From: Humulus lupulus
Taxonomy: Eukaryota > Streptophyta > Magnoliopsida > Rosales > Cannabaceae
Reading direction: 5' to 3'
Length of the DNA stretch: 64,000 bases
Assembly: GCF_963169125.1 (NCBI RefSeq)
Contig: NC_084802.1
Location: 17,856,896-17,920,895 of the forward strand
Each line of letters begins with the position of its first letter. Within the stretch, counting starts at the first letter, position 1. This document shows positions 1 through 10,982 of this stretch, in pieces. Made by a program: the position numbers and the translations under genes. The notes under the pieces were generated by a model that saw only the letters and a list, made by a program, of their open reading frames with translations, ran no database searches and was not told where the DNA came from.

Positions 1-545
1 TTATAATAATTATCTACCTACAAAAGTACCACAATTTACACTTATACGGCTATCATAGAAAAAATATGGACTTGGTAGCTATTTCCAAAAATCTTTAGGG
101 CATGTTTCACATTATTATTATTATTATTATTATCAAGGTTGTGCTTTCTTCGAAAACAAAATAAGATTTTTATGTCACTCAATGTGTGACATAAAAGCCC
201 TATTACGTCGAACAACAGTTTGACATAAATTTAGGAGATATAAATTTCGGAAGTTATTATGTCAAGTTTGGCTTGACGTATGCTCAAGTTATTACATTGA
301 GCAAAGCTTGACTCTGCTCAACAAATAATACACTTTCGGTAAAAAAAATCATAATAATATTATCACATATAACCCTATAATACAAATCCCTAATTCGAAA
401 AAAAAAAATACAAATACATTCTAATACATGAATAAACTAAAATACAAATAAGAAAATCACATTTGATGTTCAACAACTTCAGTTGATCAATATTAAAATC
501 AATTACAAACTGAGAATTCTCAACACCTAAATCAACAAAAATGAA
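1..545. other. AT-rich flanking DNA, no gene
   Basis: No coding potential is visible on either strand. A (TTA)n microsatellite of about eight units lies near 110-133. Around 185-330 there are loosely inverted copies of a TGACATAA / TTATGTCA motif, which could be remains of a small MITE-like repeat, but no clear termini or duplication can be drawn. Confidence 0.5.
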
Positions 546-573
546 CACTACAAGAAAAAAATGCTTTTACTTC
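546..573 (+). repeat. CACTA left terminal inverted repeat
   Basis: The 28-bp end starts CACTACAAGAAAAAAATG and ends CTTTTACTTC. It pairs with 12454-12481 in inverted orientation with about five mismatches. Confidence 0.9.
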
Positions 574-672
574 AGTTTTTATGTTGGACTCACTTTGATT
601 TTCGCTTAAATACGCAACCCTAGTAGTTCAAGGCGAAGTAAAAAATAGATAAAAACTGAAGTGAAATATAGG

Positions 673-1297
673 CTTTCTACTTCTGTTATTATGTAAAAAA
701 CGAAGTAGAAAGTGTAGATTCTACTTCGGTTTTTACATAATAACCGAAGTAGAAAGTTGTGTACACCTCCGCGCGGTTCCTTCTTAAATCTTTCTACTAT
801 GATTATTATGTAAAATTCGAAGTAGAATCCCCACTTTCTACTTCGGTTTTTACATAATAACCGAAGTAGAAAGCCCCATCCCTATTATTTTTTGGAATAA
901 TTATTTTTTATTATTTTAAAATGGCTCAATTCTTAATTTATATATATATATATATTTTTGGATTGATTTTTTTAAATGGTCTAATTATATGAATTTATAG
1001 TTATATATATTTTTTACTTTGGTTTTTGCTTAAATTCGCAATCGCAGTAGATCGGAGCGAAGTAAAAAGTACATAAAAACCGAAGTGAAATATAGACTTT
1101 CTACTTCGGTTATTATGTAAAAATCAAAGTAGAAAGTGGATATTCTACTTCTGTTTTTACATAATAACCAAAGAAGAAATTTGTGTACACCTCCGCGCGG
1201 TTCCTTTTTAAATCTTTCTACTTCGGTTATTATGTAAAAACTGAAGTAGAATCCCTACTTTCTACTTCAGTTTTTACATAATAATCGAAGTAGAAAG
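673..1297. repeat. CACTA left subterminal hairpin array, duplicated
   Basis: Four long imperfect palindromes of about 84 bp lie at 673-756, 790-873, 1097-1179 and 1214-1297. Each arm is a variant of CTTTCTACTTCGGTTTTTAC followed by ATAATAACC and its complement. The first pair with its AT-rich spacer is repeated as the second pair, so the whole block is a tandem duplication with a period near 424 bp. In CACTA elements subterminal repeats of this kind are the binding sites of the element's TNPA-like protein; that role is inferred here from position. Confidence 0.8.
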
Positions 1298-1695
1298 CAT
1301 CATCCCTATTATTTTTTTTGGAATAATTATTTTTTATTATTTTAAAATGGCCAAATTCTTAATTTATAGTTATATATATTTTTGCAATTAGAATTAGTTA
1401 TGATTTTTTTTAATGAAAATATGCTAACTTTCATTAATTAGAAATGTCATACATAAGCATAAATAGAAGTACTTCAGTAAGATATCTAGCCTTAACATTA
1501 ATACATTTACATAAAACTAAACTTAGAACTAGACGAACTCATAAACAAAATAGGCTTACTAATAAATGTATGTCATCAATCGAACTAACCATTCGTGTTG
1601 GATTGACAAGAGGTCTGCAATATCACAATATTCATTCTTCCCATCAAACTGTAAAATTAATAAATAACAATTAATTAATAACAACAATGATTATT

Positions 1696-1913
1696 TTATA
1701 GGTTATCGATACCATAATAAGTTATAAAAAATAAACTTACTTTTTCTTTTAGGGCTTCTATTGCATTTGATGCCCGTACAAGATCTCTAATGTACTTCAA
1801 CACATAAAAACCACATTCATGACTTTGTGGTTGTTTTGGACATGCAACATTGAATACCTTTGTAGGATTGTCGAGTAATTCATTGGAAGAAGCCTTATAA
1901 TATGCACTATATA
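1696..1913 (-). pseudogene. C-terminal exon of CACTA Ulp1-type cysteine protease
   Basis: This exon encodes the end of a C48 (Ulp1/SENP-like) protease domain, recognised by PKQPQSHECGFYVLKYIRDL, which holds the catalytic Cys-Gly with the upstream Gln. Such domains are commonly fused to the second gene of plant CACTA elements. The open frame extends to 1929, but its first residues (1914-1929) come from the inserted LINE, so the real exon stops at 1913 and continues at 5557. The upstream part carrying the HWML histidine motif is at about 5715-5760. No function can remain, because a 3.6 kb insertion splits the domain. Confidence 0.8.
1901..1913 (+). repeat. Target-site duplication of LINE 1, left copy
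   Basis: TATGCACTATATA here is repeated exactly at 5557-5569, directly after the LINE poly(A). The match extends to 15 bp if two ambiguous A residues are counted. Confidence 0.9.
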
Positions 1914-1914
1914 T

Positions 1915-2085
1915 GCAGATGGTTTTCAATCAGTTACCAAGGGAATTAAGACACAGGAACCTAATGCCATCCAAACGAGTGTGAAGAATAAATTTTGCCT
2001 GCTAGAGGGGGACCCTGAGATAGAGCTTTTACAGAGGAGTAATACAGTAAGAGAGGGGGGAGGACCCTCTGTACTAGATGGATAG
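1915..2085 (+). pseudogene. LINE ORF1, C-terminal tail
   Basis: An open frame of about 56 codons runs from the LINE 5' truncation point to a TAG at 2083-2085. It has no domain of its own. I assign it to ORF1 because it ends over the ORF2 start, in the sequence ATGGATAG, giving an 8-nt overlap. LINE 2 at 48882-48889 shows the same arrangement, with its ORF1 identified there by a zinc knuckle. Confidence 0.6.
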
Positions 2086-5000
2086 AATCCTAACTTGGAA
2101 TGTACGAGGGATTAACAGTCAACATAAGCACAAGGAGATTAAACACTTAATTCTTTCAAAGAAGGTTGGCTTGGTTAGTCTACTTGAAACAAAAGTGAAG
2201 AATAAAAATATGGGGTCTATCTACACGAATCTGTTTTCTGGGTGGTGTTTCACTAATAATAACCCTTGGATTGATAAGGGTAGGATAATAATTGCTTGGA
2301 ATCCGAGAGCTTTCTCTTTGGATATCAAATTATGTACTACACAATTAATTCACTGTCAAGTACAGGTCCCTAATCGAACAGGAACGTTCTTGGTTACCTT
2401 TGTATATGGTTATAATGATGCAGCCTCTAGGGAGATCCTATGGAATGACTTACAAGGATTGGCTGTGGATATATCTGTCCCTTGGTTGGTGATAGGAGAC
2501 TTCAATGAGATTCTTTCATTGCATGATAGAATTGGCAAAAAAAGTAACATGAAGATCTCAAGTAAATTTTCAGAGTGTTTGACAGCTTGCCATTTGGAAG
2601 ATTTGAAATTTTCTGGCTGCTTCTATACTTGGAATAATAAGCAGAGAGCAGAGGAGAGGGTTTATTCCAAGATTGATAGAGCTTTAGTTAACTCAAAATG
2701 GACTAATCATTTCCCTAACTCAGAGGCTGTGTTCTTGCCCGAAGGGATATTTGATCACAGTCCAATTCTTGTTCATGTCACTTTGGAAATGCACTTGGAA
2801 AAGAAGCCATTTAGATATTTTCGGATGTGGAAAGAAGCACCCTATTATGAAAATAAACTCCAGACCAGTTGGAACTTATCAGTTAGTGGTATGCCAATGT
2901 TCCAAATAGTATCAAAATTAAAAAGGCTGAAACAGGTGCTAGTGAGCATAAATAGAGAGGGTTTTTCTGATATTCAATAGACAGAATTTAAGGCGGGACT
3001 TTTATTGAAGGAACTTCAGGAACAATTGCAGAAAGATCCATTAAATGACAGGTTGATTTCTCAGGAACAAGTGATTAGAGAACAGTATATGCATTACCAT
3101 AAAGCTTACATGATGTTCTTAGCTCAAAAAGCTAAAGCTTCTTGGATGGCTAATGGTGATGAAAACACTCACATCTTTCATGCTTCCCTTAAGGCCAGGA
3201 GAATACAGAACAGAATTCTGTCCATCAGGAATGAGGCAGGGATTTGGGTCGACTCTCCTACAGATATAACAAGGCCTTTTTGGATTATTATAAAGGCTTG
3301 TTGGGGACAGTAATGGTGCACAGGAAGAAGGTGTCTTGGTCAATCATGAAGCTCGGACCAGTTCTAAATGCAGCTCTCATTCAGACTCTTTCAACGAATT
3401 TCTCAGCTCAGGAGGTTAAGAATGTGATGTTTGCAATTCCCGGATTGAAAGCCCCAGGCCCAGATGGATATAGTAGTTACTTTTACCAAGATAATTGGGA
3501 TTTGGTGGGTTCGGAGGCTACTACAGCTGTGTTATCCTTCCTTACTTCAGGTAAACTACTTAGGGAGATTAATAACACAACAATTACACTCATTCCCAAG
3601 CATATTTTCCCTGATTCTGTGTGTGATTTCAGACCTATTTCATGTTGTAATGTTATATATAAAGCTGCCTCCAAACTGATTTGCTCAAGGATCCGGAAAG
3701 TGCTACCTGAAATAATTGCAGAAAATCAAGGGGGATTTGTTCATGGTAGATATATAGCTTACAATATCATGATATGTCAAAACTTAGTTCGGCATTATGG
3801 GAGACAAAATTGTAAGCCAAGTTGCATGATCACGTTGGATTTGAGGAAAGCATATGACACCATAGAATGGGATTTTATTGAAGAAATGCTCACTGTTTTT
3901 CAATTTCCACAGAAATTTATACAGCTCATCATGGTATGTGTTCGAACTACCAGGTTTTCATTGATGATTAATGGCTCATTAAATGGATATTTTGAGGCTA
4001 AACGAGGATTGAGGCAAGGAGATCCTATGTCCCCCTTGTTATTTGTACTTGGTATGGAATACTTATCTAGGATCATGATTAAAGTTAGCTTTTATCCTGG
4101 TTATAAATTCCATGATCGGTGTGCTAGTTTGAAGTTGAATCATCTATGTTTTGCTGATGACATATTGTTATTCAGTCATGGAGACTTTATATCTATCCTT
4201 TGGATGCTTAGGGGACTCAAGTTATTTTCCAAGACTTCAGGACTCTTTCCAAATGAGGCTAAGTCTGCAATATATTGCAGTGGCATGTGTGAGTCTGAGA
4301 TTGAGAAAGTAGTGACTGCTTCAGGATTCACACGATCTTCATTACCTATCAGGTACCTGGGCATTCCTATCTGTTCTAAAAGAATTTCTAATGCTGAGTG
4401 TGGGATCATTCTAGACAAAATGGTAGCCAGGATTAAACAATGGAGTTCCAGAAATTTATCATATAGTGCTAGAGCAACATTGATCAATGCGGTTTTACTG
4501 TCAATACACTCTTATTGGGCTCAAATAATGGTGTTGCCAAAACAGCTATTGAAGGATATAGATGCAATTTGCAAGGCTTTTTTGTGGAAGGGAGATGCAG
4601 AAGCTCATGGTCCAGGGGCAGTTGCTTGGTCTACTGTTTGTTCTCCAAAATCTGCAGGAGGGTTAGGATTCAGGAAAATCTTAGAATGGAATATTGCTGC
4701 CTTAGGGAAATATGTATGGGCAATTGCCTCTAAAAAGGACAACCTATGGGTTAAGTAGATACATAGCATTTATTTGCAAACAATGGACTGGTGGACTTAC
4801 TCAGTACAGCAAAGTTGCAGCTGGTACTGGAAGAAAATAGTTGAAATCAAGGACCTTTTTAGAGCTAAAATGGATAAAGCAGCTTTCATGGCAGTGAAAT
4901 ATGGTATTCAATCTGGGCATGCAATACTATATGATCAACAAACCAAGGTCCAATGGAGTAAATATGTCTGGGAGAGATGCAATATACCGAAACACAGATA

Positions 5001-5451
5001 CATACTCTGGCTAACGTTACACCAGAAGCTGAAAACCAGAGGCTACCTCAATAAACACTGTCAGGTAGTGGACACAACGTGCTTGCTGTGTGGAAATCAT
5101 AAAGAAGAGATATCACATTTATTTTTTCAATGTAATTACAGCAACTTATGTCTTGTGAAGTTGAAGGAGTGGATTGGTTGCAGAGCTCAAACAGAAAATT
5201 ATCACACCTTATTACATTGGATTTCCAAAGCAAAACACCTTACCAAGCTCAGGAGAGGTTTTTACATAGCTACTGTATCAGCTCTAGTTTATCATATCTG
5301 GAGAGTCCGAAATGATGTCTTGTGGTCATGTAAGATTTGGCATGTCAATCATACAATGGAGGTCATTAAGAGAGAGCTAAAGTTGAGACTTGATGTATCA
5401 ATGTACAAAGGGAAACAAAATAGGGATAAGGAATGGTATCATAAATTGTAA
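2078..5451 (+). pseudogene. LINE ORF2: endonuclease, reverse transcriptase, zinc finger
   Basis: This polyprotein would nick target DNA and copy LINE RNA at the nick. The start at 2078 opens with the endonuclease (APE-type) motif LTWNVRGINS, followed by LLETK, GDFNEI and FDHSPIL, which hold the Glu, Asp and Asp-His residues. The reverse transcriptase follows, with [12 protein letters not shown] (motif A, about 3836-3871), [10 protein letters not shown] (about 4016-4045) and FADDILLF (motif C, about 4150-4173). A C-terminal zf-RVT finger has CLLCGNH and HLFFQC near 5080-5133. It is broken three times: TAG at 2978-2980, a frameshift between about 3244 and 3313, and TAG at 4756-4758, where the family has Trp. 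All catalytic motifs are still readable. Confidence 0.92.
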
Positions 5452-7381
5452 AGTTAGATATGTGGATTTTAAGTCACATAGGGGTAGAAGGAAATTATAA
5501 GTGTATATGATTTGTTTTTGAGCAATACAATGATTCTTATTCACCAAAAAAAAAAATATGCACTATATAAAAAGGAAAATTACAAAAGTTATTACAATGT
5601 AGTAATATGTAATAGTTGTTGTGTATTAAGAAATATTTTTCAGATTTTAAAACTTACCTCATTATCATTGAATCAATTTCTTTAGGACATTTGTGTGCTT
5701 TTAGTGGATCAAATAACACGATTTTTCCTTTTGGCACAGTAATCACCAACATCCAATGTTCCCTAAAATAATAAGCATGTTAAATAAAATAATTAAAATT
5801 TTAATATGAATAATCAAATAAGAAAAGTTTATAGTATTTCTTACCATTTGTTCCAAGGTATAAAGTATAGTTGACCAACTCTATTCATGGTCATCTACCA
5901 ATTTTCCAAGTCAATTGTTGATCGTTCTACATCTTGTGCATTATTAATGCTAAGACGCTCGGTGTAAAAGACACGCTGATTTGGAAATAGGGAGTCCCAA
6001 ATGCATCTGCAAAATTTTCGTAAATGATGGATCCACTGGAACTGAGACTACTTTGTTTATTCCTTTAACTCTGCAAAATTCCCTCACCATAAACTGAAGG
6101 ATAGTATGGATGTAATTCATTATGTGATCGCCAAATGGTTGGCCTTCTATCGGAGTGTTTCCTGGATTGACGTGAGATTCAACTGATGAAAGATGTGGAC
6201 TGGACGTAGAATTAAGGTTCCTCTTATCCTTGGATGGGCTTGTTGACATAGGAGGTCTCCTTTTTAGAGGACCCTGCACAACATCAAGTAAAATGAATAT
6301 TAAAATAACGAACCAACAAATATTTTAATAGGTAACAAATGAAAGAATTCTTTTATACCTGATCAGTCATAATTAATTATTTTGGCCAAGGAATGAATAT
6401 GTCATAGGTATCTCGAACATAGCGTATCTCCCCAACAGAACATAGGATTTCAGCATCCTCTTGTAATATTTTGGTGACTCGCACCCTCGCGTATTCGTAT
6501 GTCAGTTGAACACCATGAATAGTCAGTGGACCCACCCCATCAATGATAACACCATCAGCCACCACATTGTGAATATTATCTTAACAAAGTAACCCATCAG
6601 ATGTAAATTGTGGAGACACGTCATGCATAACAGGTTGATAGTTGTAAAATTTTGGATCATCCTGCATGCATGGTGTGTGATATTCTTCATCATTATGCTC
6701 GTCATCATTGTCTTGTTCTTCCATATCATCTATCCTACATGCTTGTTTAGCTCTTTCCTTTCTCCAATGCTTCAATTTCTGCTCTAAGCCTCACAATTTC
6801 TGCATCTTTCTGACTAACAACATCAACCATTTCTTTTGTTATTTTTTGTTTTCTTCCAAAGATGGAAGAAATCTTCGCAAATGACCTACAATAATCAACC
6901 CAATTATTTAAAATCTAAAATATTAAAGAATAAAGTCAAATGAAATAAATAAAGAACAATATCATACCCAACTACTCTAACACGGCCTGGGTGCTCAGGT
7001 GTCCCTAAAGCTTGCGTTAATATGTCATCCCGACCCTTTGCAATGATTTCTCCACTACTATCTTTTTCTTTCAGCTCATTCTGTGAAACAAACCAGTAAT
7101 CGATTATATTAGTAACTTATAAGAACTTAAACACTTACAACTCTTGCTTCAATTTGTTTGTCCAAATATGTGACAAGAACCTTCTTCTTTTCTCGTGCTC
7201 TTATCCAAACTTGGTATCGTTCTACATCTACCACACCTAGTTCGTTTTTCTACAACATACAACAATTAATTAAAGTTTGGTGTGTGCAATATTCTTCATA
7301 TCAGGGTGATAGTAGTAAAATAGTGATATGAATTACTTACCAAGTCCTCTCTAACATTAGCAAGCCCTCTACGAGATGTGT

Positions 7382-7755
7382 TGTAATGCCCCAAGTCACT
7401 ATGGCTGCTTCCTGGAATGACAACTAGCCCTACAAACCAACATGAGTCTTTCCAGTGTGTTTTGTCCTCACTCGCACGCTTCCTAGGAAAAATGCCCAGG
7501 AGGTCACACATCTTGAGATTACTCCAGGTCAAGCACGCTTAATTTTGGAGTTCTCAAGTGATGGGCTACCGAAAAGAAGATGCATCTTGTGCTTATAGTT
7601 AATACTCATCAATCCATTTAAGCCATCTTCAAATGTGCAGTTCCATACCTACACATTCTTAGAATCATCACACTTGACCTTCCCCAGGCGATGTGGGATT
7701 GCACAACTTTTACGTGGTCTTTCCCCTTACGGATCATGAGATTCTGACTGTCACA
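7382..7755 (-). repeat. Cassandra 3' LTR, with small insertion
   Basis: This 374-bp copy aligns along its length with 7827-8157, except for about 43 extra bases near 7447-7495. These break the part that corresponds to 5S rRNA box C. A short purine-rich tract (AAGGGTGGATGAT on the minus strand) just upstream is the likely polypurine primer. Confidence 0.88.
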
Positions 7756-7826
7756 ATCATCCACCCTTAAGGGTCCAACATCCCCGTCGGCCACACTTCC
7801 GGCTGGGTCAAGGCTCTGATACCATT

Positions 7827-8157
7827 TGTAACGCCCCACATCACTATGGCTGCTTCGTGGAATGACGACTGGCCCTACAAACCAACACGAGAACTTCCCA
7901 AGAGGTCACCCATCTTGAGATTACTCCAGGTCAAGCACGCTTAACTTTGGAGTTCTCAAGCGATGGGCTACCAAAAAGAAGATGCATCTTGTTGTTATAG
8001 GTAGTACCCATCAATCCATTTAAGCCATCTTCAACTGTGTAGTCCCATACCTACGCATTCTTAGAATCATCACACTTGACCTTCCCCAAGCGGTGAGGGA
8101 TTGCACAACTTTTACCCAGTTTTTCCCCTTACGGATCACGAGATTCTGACTGTCACA
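7827..8157 (-). repeat. Cassandra 5' LTR
   Basis: This 331-bp LTR is the cleaner of the two copies. On the minus strand it starts TGTGACAGTCAGAATCTCG and ends GGGGCGTTACA, and it is followed after AA by the initiator-Met tRNA binding site. It carries the better-preserved 5S-like segment. Confidence 0.9.
7885..7975 (-). ncRNA. 5S rRNA-like segment with pol III promoter boxes inside the Cassandra LTR
   Basis: On the minus strand the segment contains AGTTAAGCGTGCTTG (box A, 7932-7946), identical to plant 5S rRNA, and AGATGGGTGACCTC followed by TTGGGAAGTTCTC (box C, 7891-7915), with few changes from the plant 5S box. Upstream, AGAACTCCAAAGTTAAG matches the 5S region around position 50. It is not a 5S gene: it is part of an LTR, present in both LTR copies, and its outer ends do not match 5S rRNA. 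Family knowledge says Cassandra uses it for RNA polymerase III transcription. Confidence 0.8.
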
Positions 8158-8929
8158 TGTGCGATGCCTCAAAGTATATTTTAGAGCTCTTTCACGTTGT
8201 GCTTCTTGCAGATCCTACATAAAATAAGTAAAGTTAAGTTTTTAAGCAATTACTAATACTTCAAAACTAATAAATCATATACGTAATAGTTCCTAAACTC
8301 AGAAGATAAACGGTGGCTAACAAAGGTCCTCCAATCTTCTAGGTCAAGTTCTATATATTTCTTAGGAGGGAATTAGAGTTCTTGTATCATAACCGCTTTT
8401 TCCAAAGGGTAGATGTAGTCACTAGTGATGTTGGTCTTAAAATCTCTCATCATTCTTCCCACAAATTTAATTAATTCTGGTTTCCAAGTTTCTAGAATGT
8501 TAAAGCCACGCTGAAATAGAAAGAAAATGATTAATGAAATACAAAGTAATTCATGAAAATGATCAATATATTAAAATAACTAAAATATTTTCTTACATAT
8601 ACATCCTCCCATATTTTATTCTTGAATTCTTGTGGGACTTATCTCTAATCCTTATAATAGAGAGAGGTCATTCTCTTAGTTTTAACTCCAAGGTACAATT
8701 GCATCTCGCCATATGTTTTCCCTATAGGTTGACCATTATCATTAAACTTCATATTTCTCCTTATTCCCTTAGCTTTTTTATTATTTATATTGTTCTTCTT
8801 TGTTGGGCCTCACCTATTTAGTGTATTCTCCTCTTCAGAATTTTTCATCTGCACATAAAAAAGAATTAACGTTCCAATTATGACATACATAAATACATAT
8901 TTAACATAAAAATTAATACATTACTCACT

Positions 8930-10453
8930 GGACACGTTTTCTTTTCTTTTTTCTTTTTTTGTTCGATTCACAATCAACCCATATTTCATCTCTAATATCA
9001 TTTCTAATGTATTCCCCATCATCATCATCTTCATTGAAATCATGGATTTGCTCAACTTCCTCATGCAGTGCTTGTCCAACAATAAAATTATCATGAAACA
9101 AATCATCATTTTCTTCGTCATTTTCATCTTCTAAAAAATGCCTCTCTGGGGTTCGTAAAACAACTGACTATTTATCATCAGTATGATCAGTTATGTAAAA
9201 TACTTGTTTTGCTTGGGTAGCCATGATGAAAGGATCATTCTTGTGACCTTTCTTACTTATCAACCAAAGTGAATCCAAGTTCATCAGTTCTAACCCCAAA
9301 TATCGTCAATGACCCATATAACACATTTTGTGTCCATTTGACAAGCGACAGGCCCTTGTGTTGGTGCAATGAATTGGATAAGCTTGGTAACATTTTGTCC
9401 TCAACCCTGATAGGTTACCATATGCTGGAAAATCATTAATAGTCCATAACAACACCGCTTTCAAATTAAATACCTCTTTGTTAAAACCATCATATGCCTC
9501 AACACAATTTTCATACAACTCTTTCAAATCATTAATTAATGGTGCCAAATAAACATCGATATCATGTTCTGATTGTTTTGAGCCTGAAATCATTAATGAA
9601 AGCATCATAAACTTCCTTTTCATGACCAACCAAGGAGGAAGATTGTACATAATGAGGAAGACAGGCCATGAACTATGCCTACTACTCAGAGATCTATGCA
9701 GGTTTACTCCATCAGCATCTAAACCGAGACAAAGATGTCTGGGTTCATTTTTGAATTCTAGATTGAAATAATCTCCTTACTTTTGTTAGGTTTGTACCGT
9801 GGTAAACCACATTCTGGGAAAGTGTCCATGTCTCCATACTCCTTACGATATAAAACACAATCATTCGGACATGCATGAATCTTCTCATACCTCAACCTTA
9901 TCAAACTTGCAGTTTTCATTACTTCATATGTAGACTTTGGAAAACAATTTTCCAGTGGCAAAATCTCCTTGAAAGCAGCTAAAAATTGACTAAAACACAT
10001 ATCACTAACTCCATTTTCTGCTTTTATGCTATAAAATTTAACCATTGTTGGCAATCTTAGTTTATTGCAACCACTGAACAATTGTCTATCTGCATCTCTA
10101 ACCATACTATCTAATTTTTTTGGATTATGAACAAACTCTTCTTGTGCTTCATCAAGCAATTCTATAGGATGATCATCAAAATCATCTACACCTCGCCTAC
10201 CTAATGGATATGAGTCATCATTTAATAATTCTCCATGCCAATATCATCTAGTATAACTTATATTAAATCCCCTACAAAATACATGATCATTTATCATGGT
10301 AATATTCCCCTTTACTCCATTACCACAATCAATACAAGGACAACGAAATCTTTGTGGATCACTACAATTCTTTAAGCAAAATTCTAAAAAATTGTTGAAT
10401 CCATCTTGAAATTGTGGTGTTTCTCTCCTCTCAAGCATCCATGATTTATCCAT
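8930..10453 (-). pseudogene. CACTA transposase gene (Transpos_assoc, TNP2, DUF4216), with internal deletions
   Basis: The start at 10453 gives MDKSWM followed by RFRCPCIDCGNG, the N-terminal transposase-associated domain of plant CACTA proteins. TNP2 follows in the 10159-9306 stretch, with CPNDCVLYRKEY, GLDADGVN and YNLPPWL. The DUF4216 domain, with DPFIMATQAKQVFY, is at about 9235-9195. The region is shorter than a normal TNP2 gene. The block between the CPxC segment and GLDADG, and the large C-terminal half of TNP2 with DUF4218, are missing, so that HKMCYMGH runs almost directly into DUF4216. Frame changes and a stop (Trp to TAG near 9170) are also present. It is the source of the element's mobility, but is inactive here. 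Confidence 0.85.
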
Positions 10454-10568
10454 AATAATAACAATATTAAATTCCTAATAAGTTAGGAAAAAAACTTATA
10501 TAAGTTGCAAAAACAATTCAATCATGTAAAGAGTTATACTCTATGCATGATAACTTTAGGCATGTTAT

Positions 10569-10982
10569 TAGGTTCTAGTCTTATAAAAATTTAAAAAAAA
10601 AACGGCAGAGTTTCCTCTGTTTCTATAGCATACCGTAATTTCATAATTACCTATAAAATCAATACAAACAAACACAATAGTCAAGCATAGATGAATCCAT
10701 CATTATTAGGTCCTAGTCTTATAAATTTTTTTAAAAAATCGGTAGAGTTTCCTCTGTTTCTATAGCATACCGTAATTTCATAATTACCTATAAAATCAAT
10801 ACAAACAAACACAATAATCAAGCATAGATGAATTCACCATTATTAGGTTCTAGTCTTATAAATTTTTAAAAAAAATTCGGCAAAGTATTTTCTGTTTATA
10901 TGGCATACCACAATTTCATAATTACCTATAAAACAACACAAACAAACAAAATAATCAAGCATAAATGAATCCATACTTATAT
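10569..10982. repeat. Three tandem copies of a ~138-bp unit
   Basis: Units begin at about 10569, 10706 and 10844, each with TAGGTTCTAGTCTTATAAA or a near variant. Each continues through a TTTCCTCTGTTTCTATAGCATACC-like stretch to ACAAACAAACACAATAATCA. The third is the most diverged. They lie upstream of the transposase start inside the CACTA element, between the gene and its subterminal region. Confidence 0.85.

Larger units (their letters stand above)
1914..5556 (+). mobile_element. L1-type LINE, 5'-truncated, inserted in the CACTA Ulp1 exon
   Basis: A non-LTR retrotransposon of 3.6 kb is flanked by a perfect 13-bp duplication and ends in 11 A residues (5546-5556). It retains only the tail of ORF1 (to 2085) and a full-length but broken ORF2 (2078-5451). 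The 5' end at 1914 lies inside ORF1, which is ordinary 5' truncation during target-primed reverse transcription. It lies antisense to the CACTA genes. The ORF2 damage (two stops, one frameshift) shows it is no longer active. Confidence 0.93.
7382..8157 (-). mobile_element. Cassandra TRIM retrotransposon with 5S-like LTRs
   Basis: Two direct repeats, 7382-7755 and 7827-8157, run from TGTAA(C/T)GCCCCA to CTGACTGTCACA on the plus strand. On the minus strand each is therefore an LTR of the form TGTGACAG...GTTACA. Between them lie only 71 bp, with a primer-binding site matching TGGTATCAGAGC (7813-7824) two bases after the 5' LTR. The flanks TGTGT (7377-7381) and TGTGC (8158-8162) form a 5-bp duplication with one mismatch. 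The LTRs contain a 5S rRNA-like segment, the hallmark of Cassandra, a non-coding retrotransposon that depends on other elements for its proteins. The left LTR is 43 bp longer, owing to an insertion in the 5S box C area. It sits in an exon of the CACTA second gene. Confidence 0.93.
5557..8530 (-). pseudogene. CACTA second gene: Ptta/En-Spm transposase domain, linker, Ulp1 protease
   Basis: Reading leftwards, the N-terminal block (about 8520-8270) has WRTFVSHRLSSEF, typical of the plant Ptta/En-Spm transposase family (Transposase_24). The next exon (about 8215-7340) is interrupted by the Cassandra element. With one copy of the 5-bp duplication removed, the frame passes straight across it, through RERALKYTLRHR and then RRGLANVRED. 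A block at 6565-6377 resembles the DUF8039-like segment of these proteins (THE pattern VHGVxL...IPWP is seen as IHGVQL...FIPWPK). A low-complexity linker follows (6279-5950), then the start of the Ulp1 protease with HWMLVITVPKGKIVLFDPLK near 5760-5700. The gene ends in the exon at 1913-1696. In-frame stops and both insertions make it non-functional. Confidence 0.75.

Noticed and set aside
7885..7975. A 5S rRNA gene
   Set aside because: Box A and box C match plant 5S rRNA, but the segment lies in both LTRs of a Cassandra element, and the outer 5S sequence is missing.
10569..10982. A CRISPR-like or satellite array
   Set aside because: The three ~138-bp units are contiguous, without unique spacers, and sit inside a plant CACTA element. 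Three copies are too few for a satellite.
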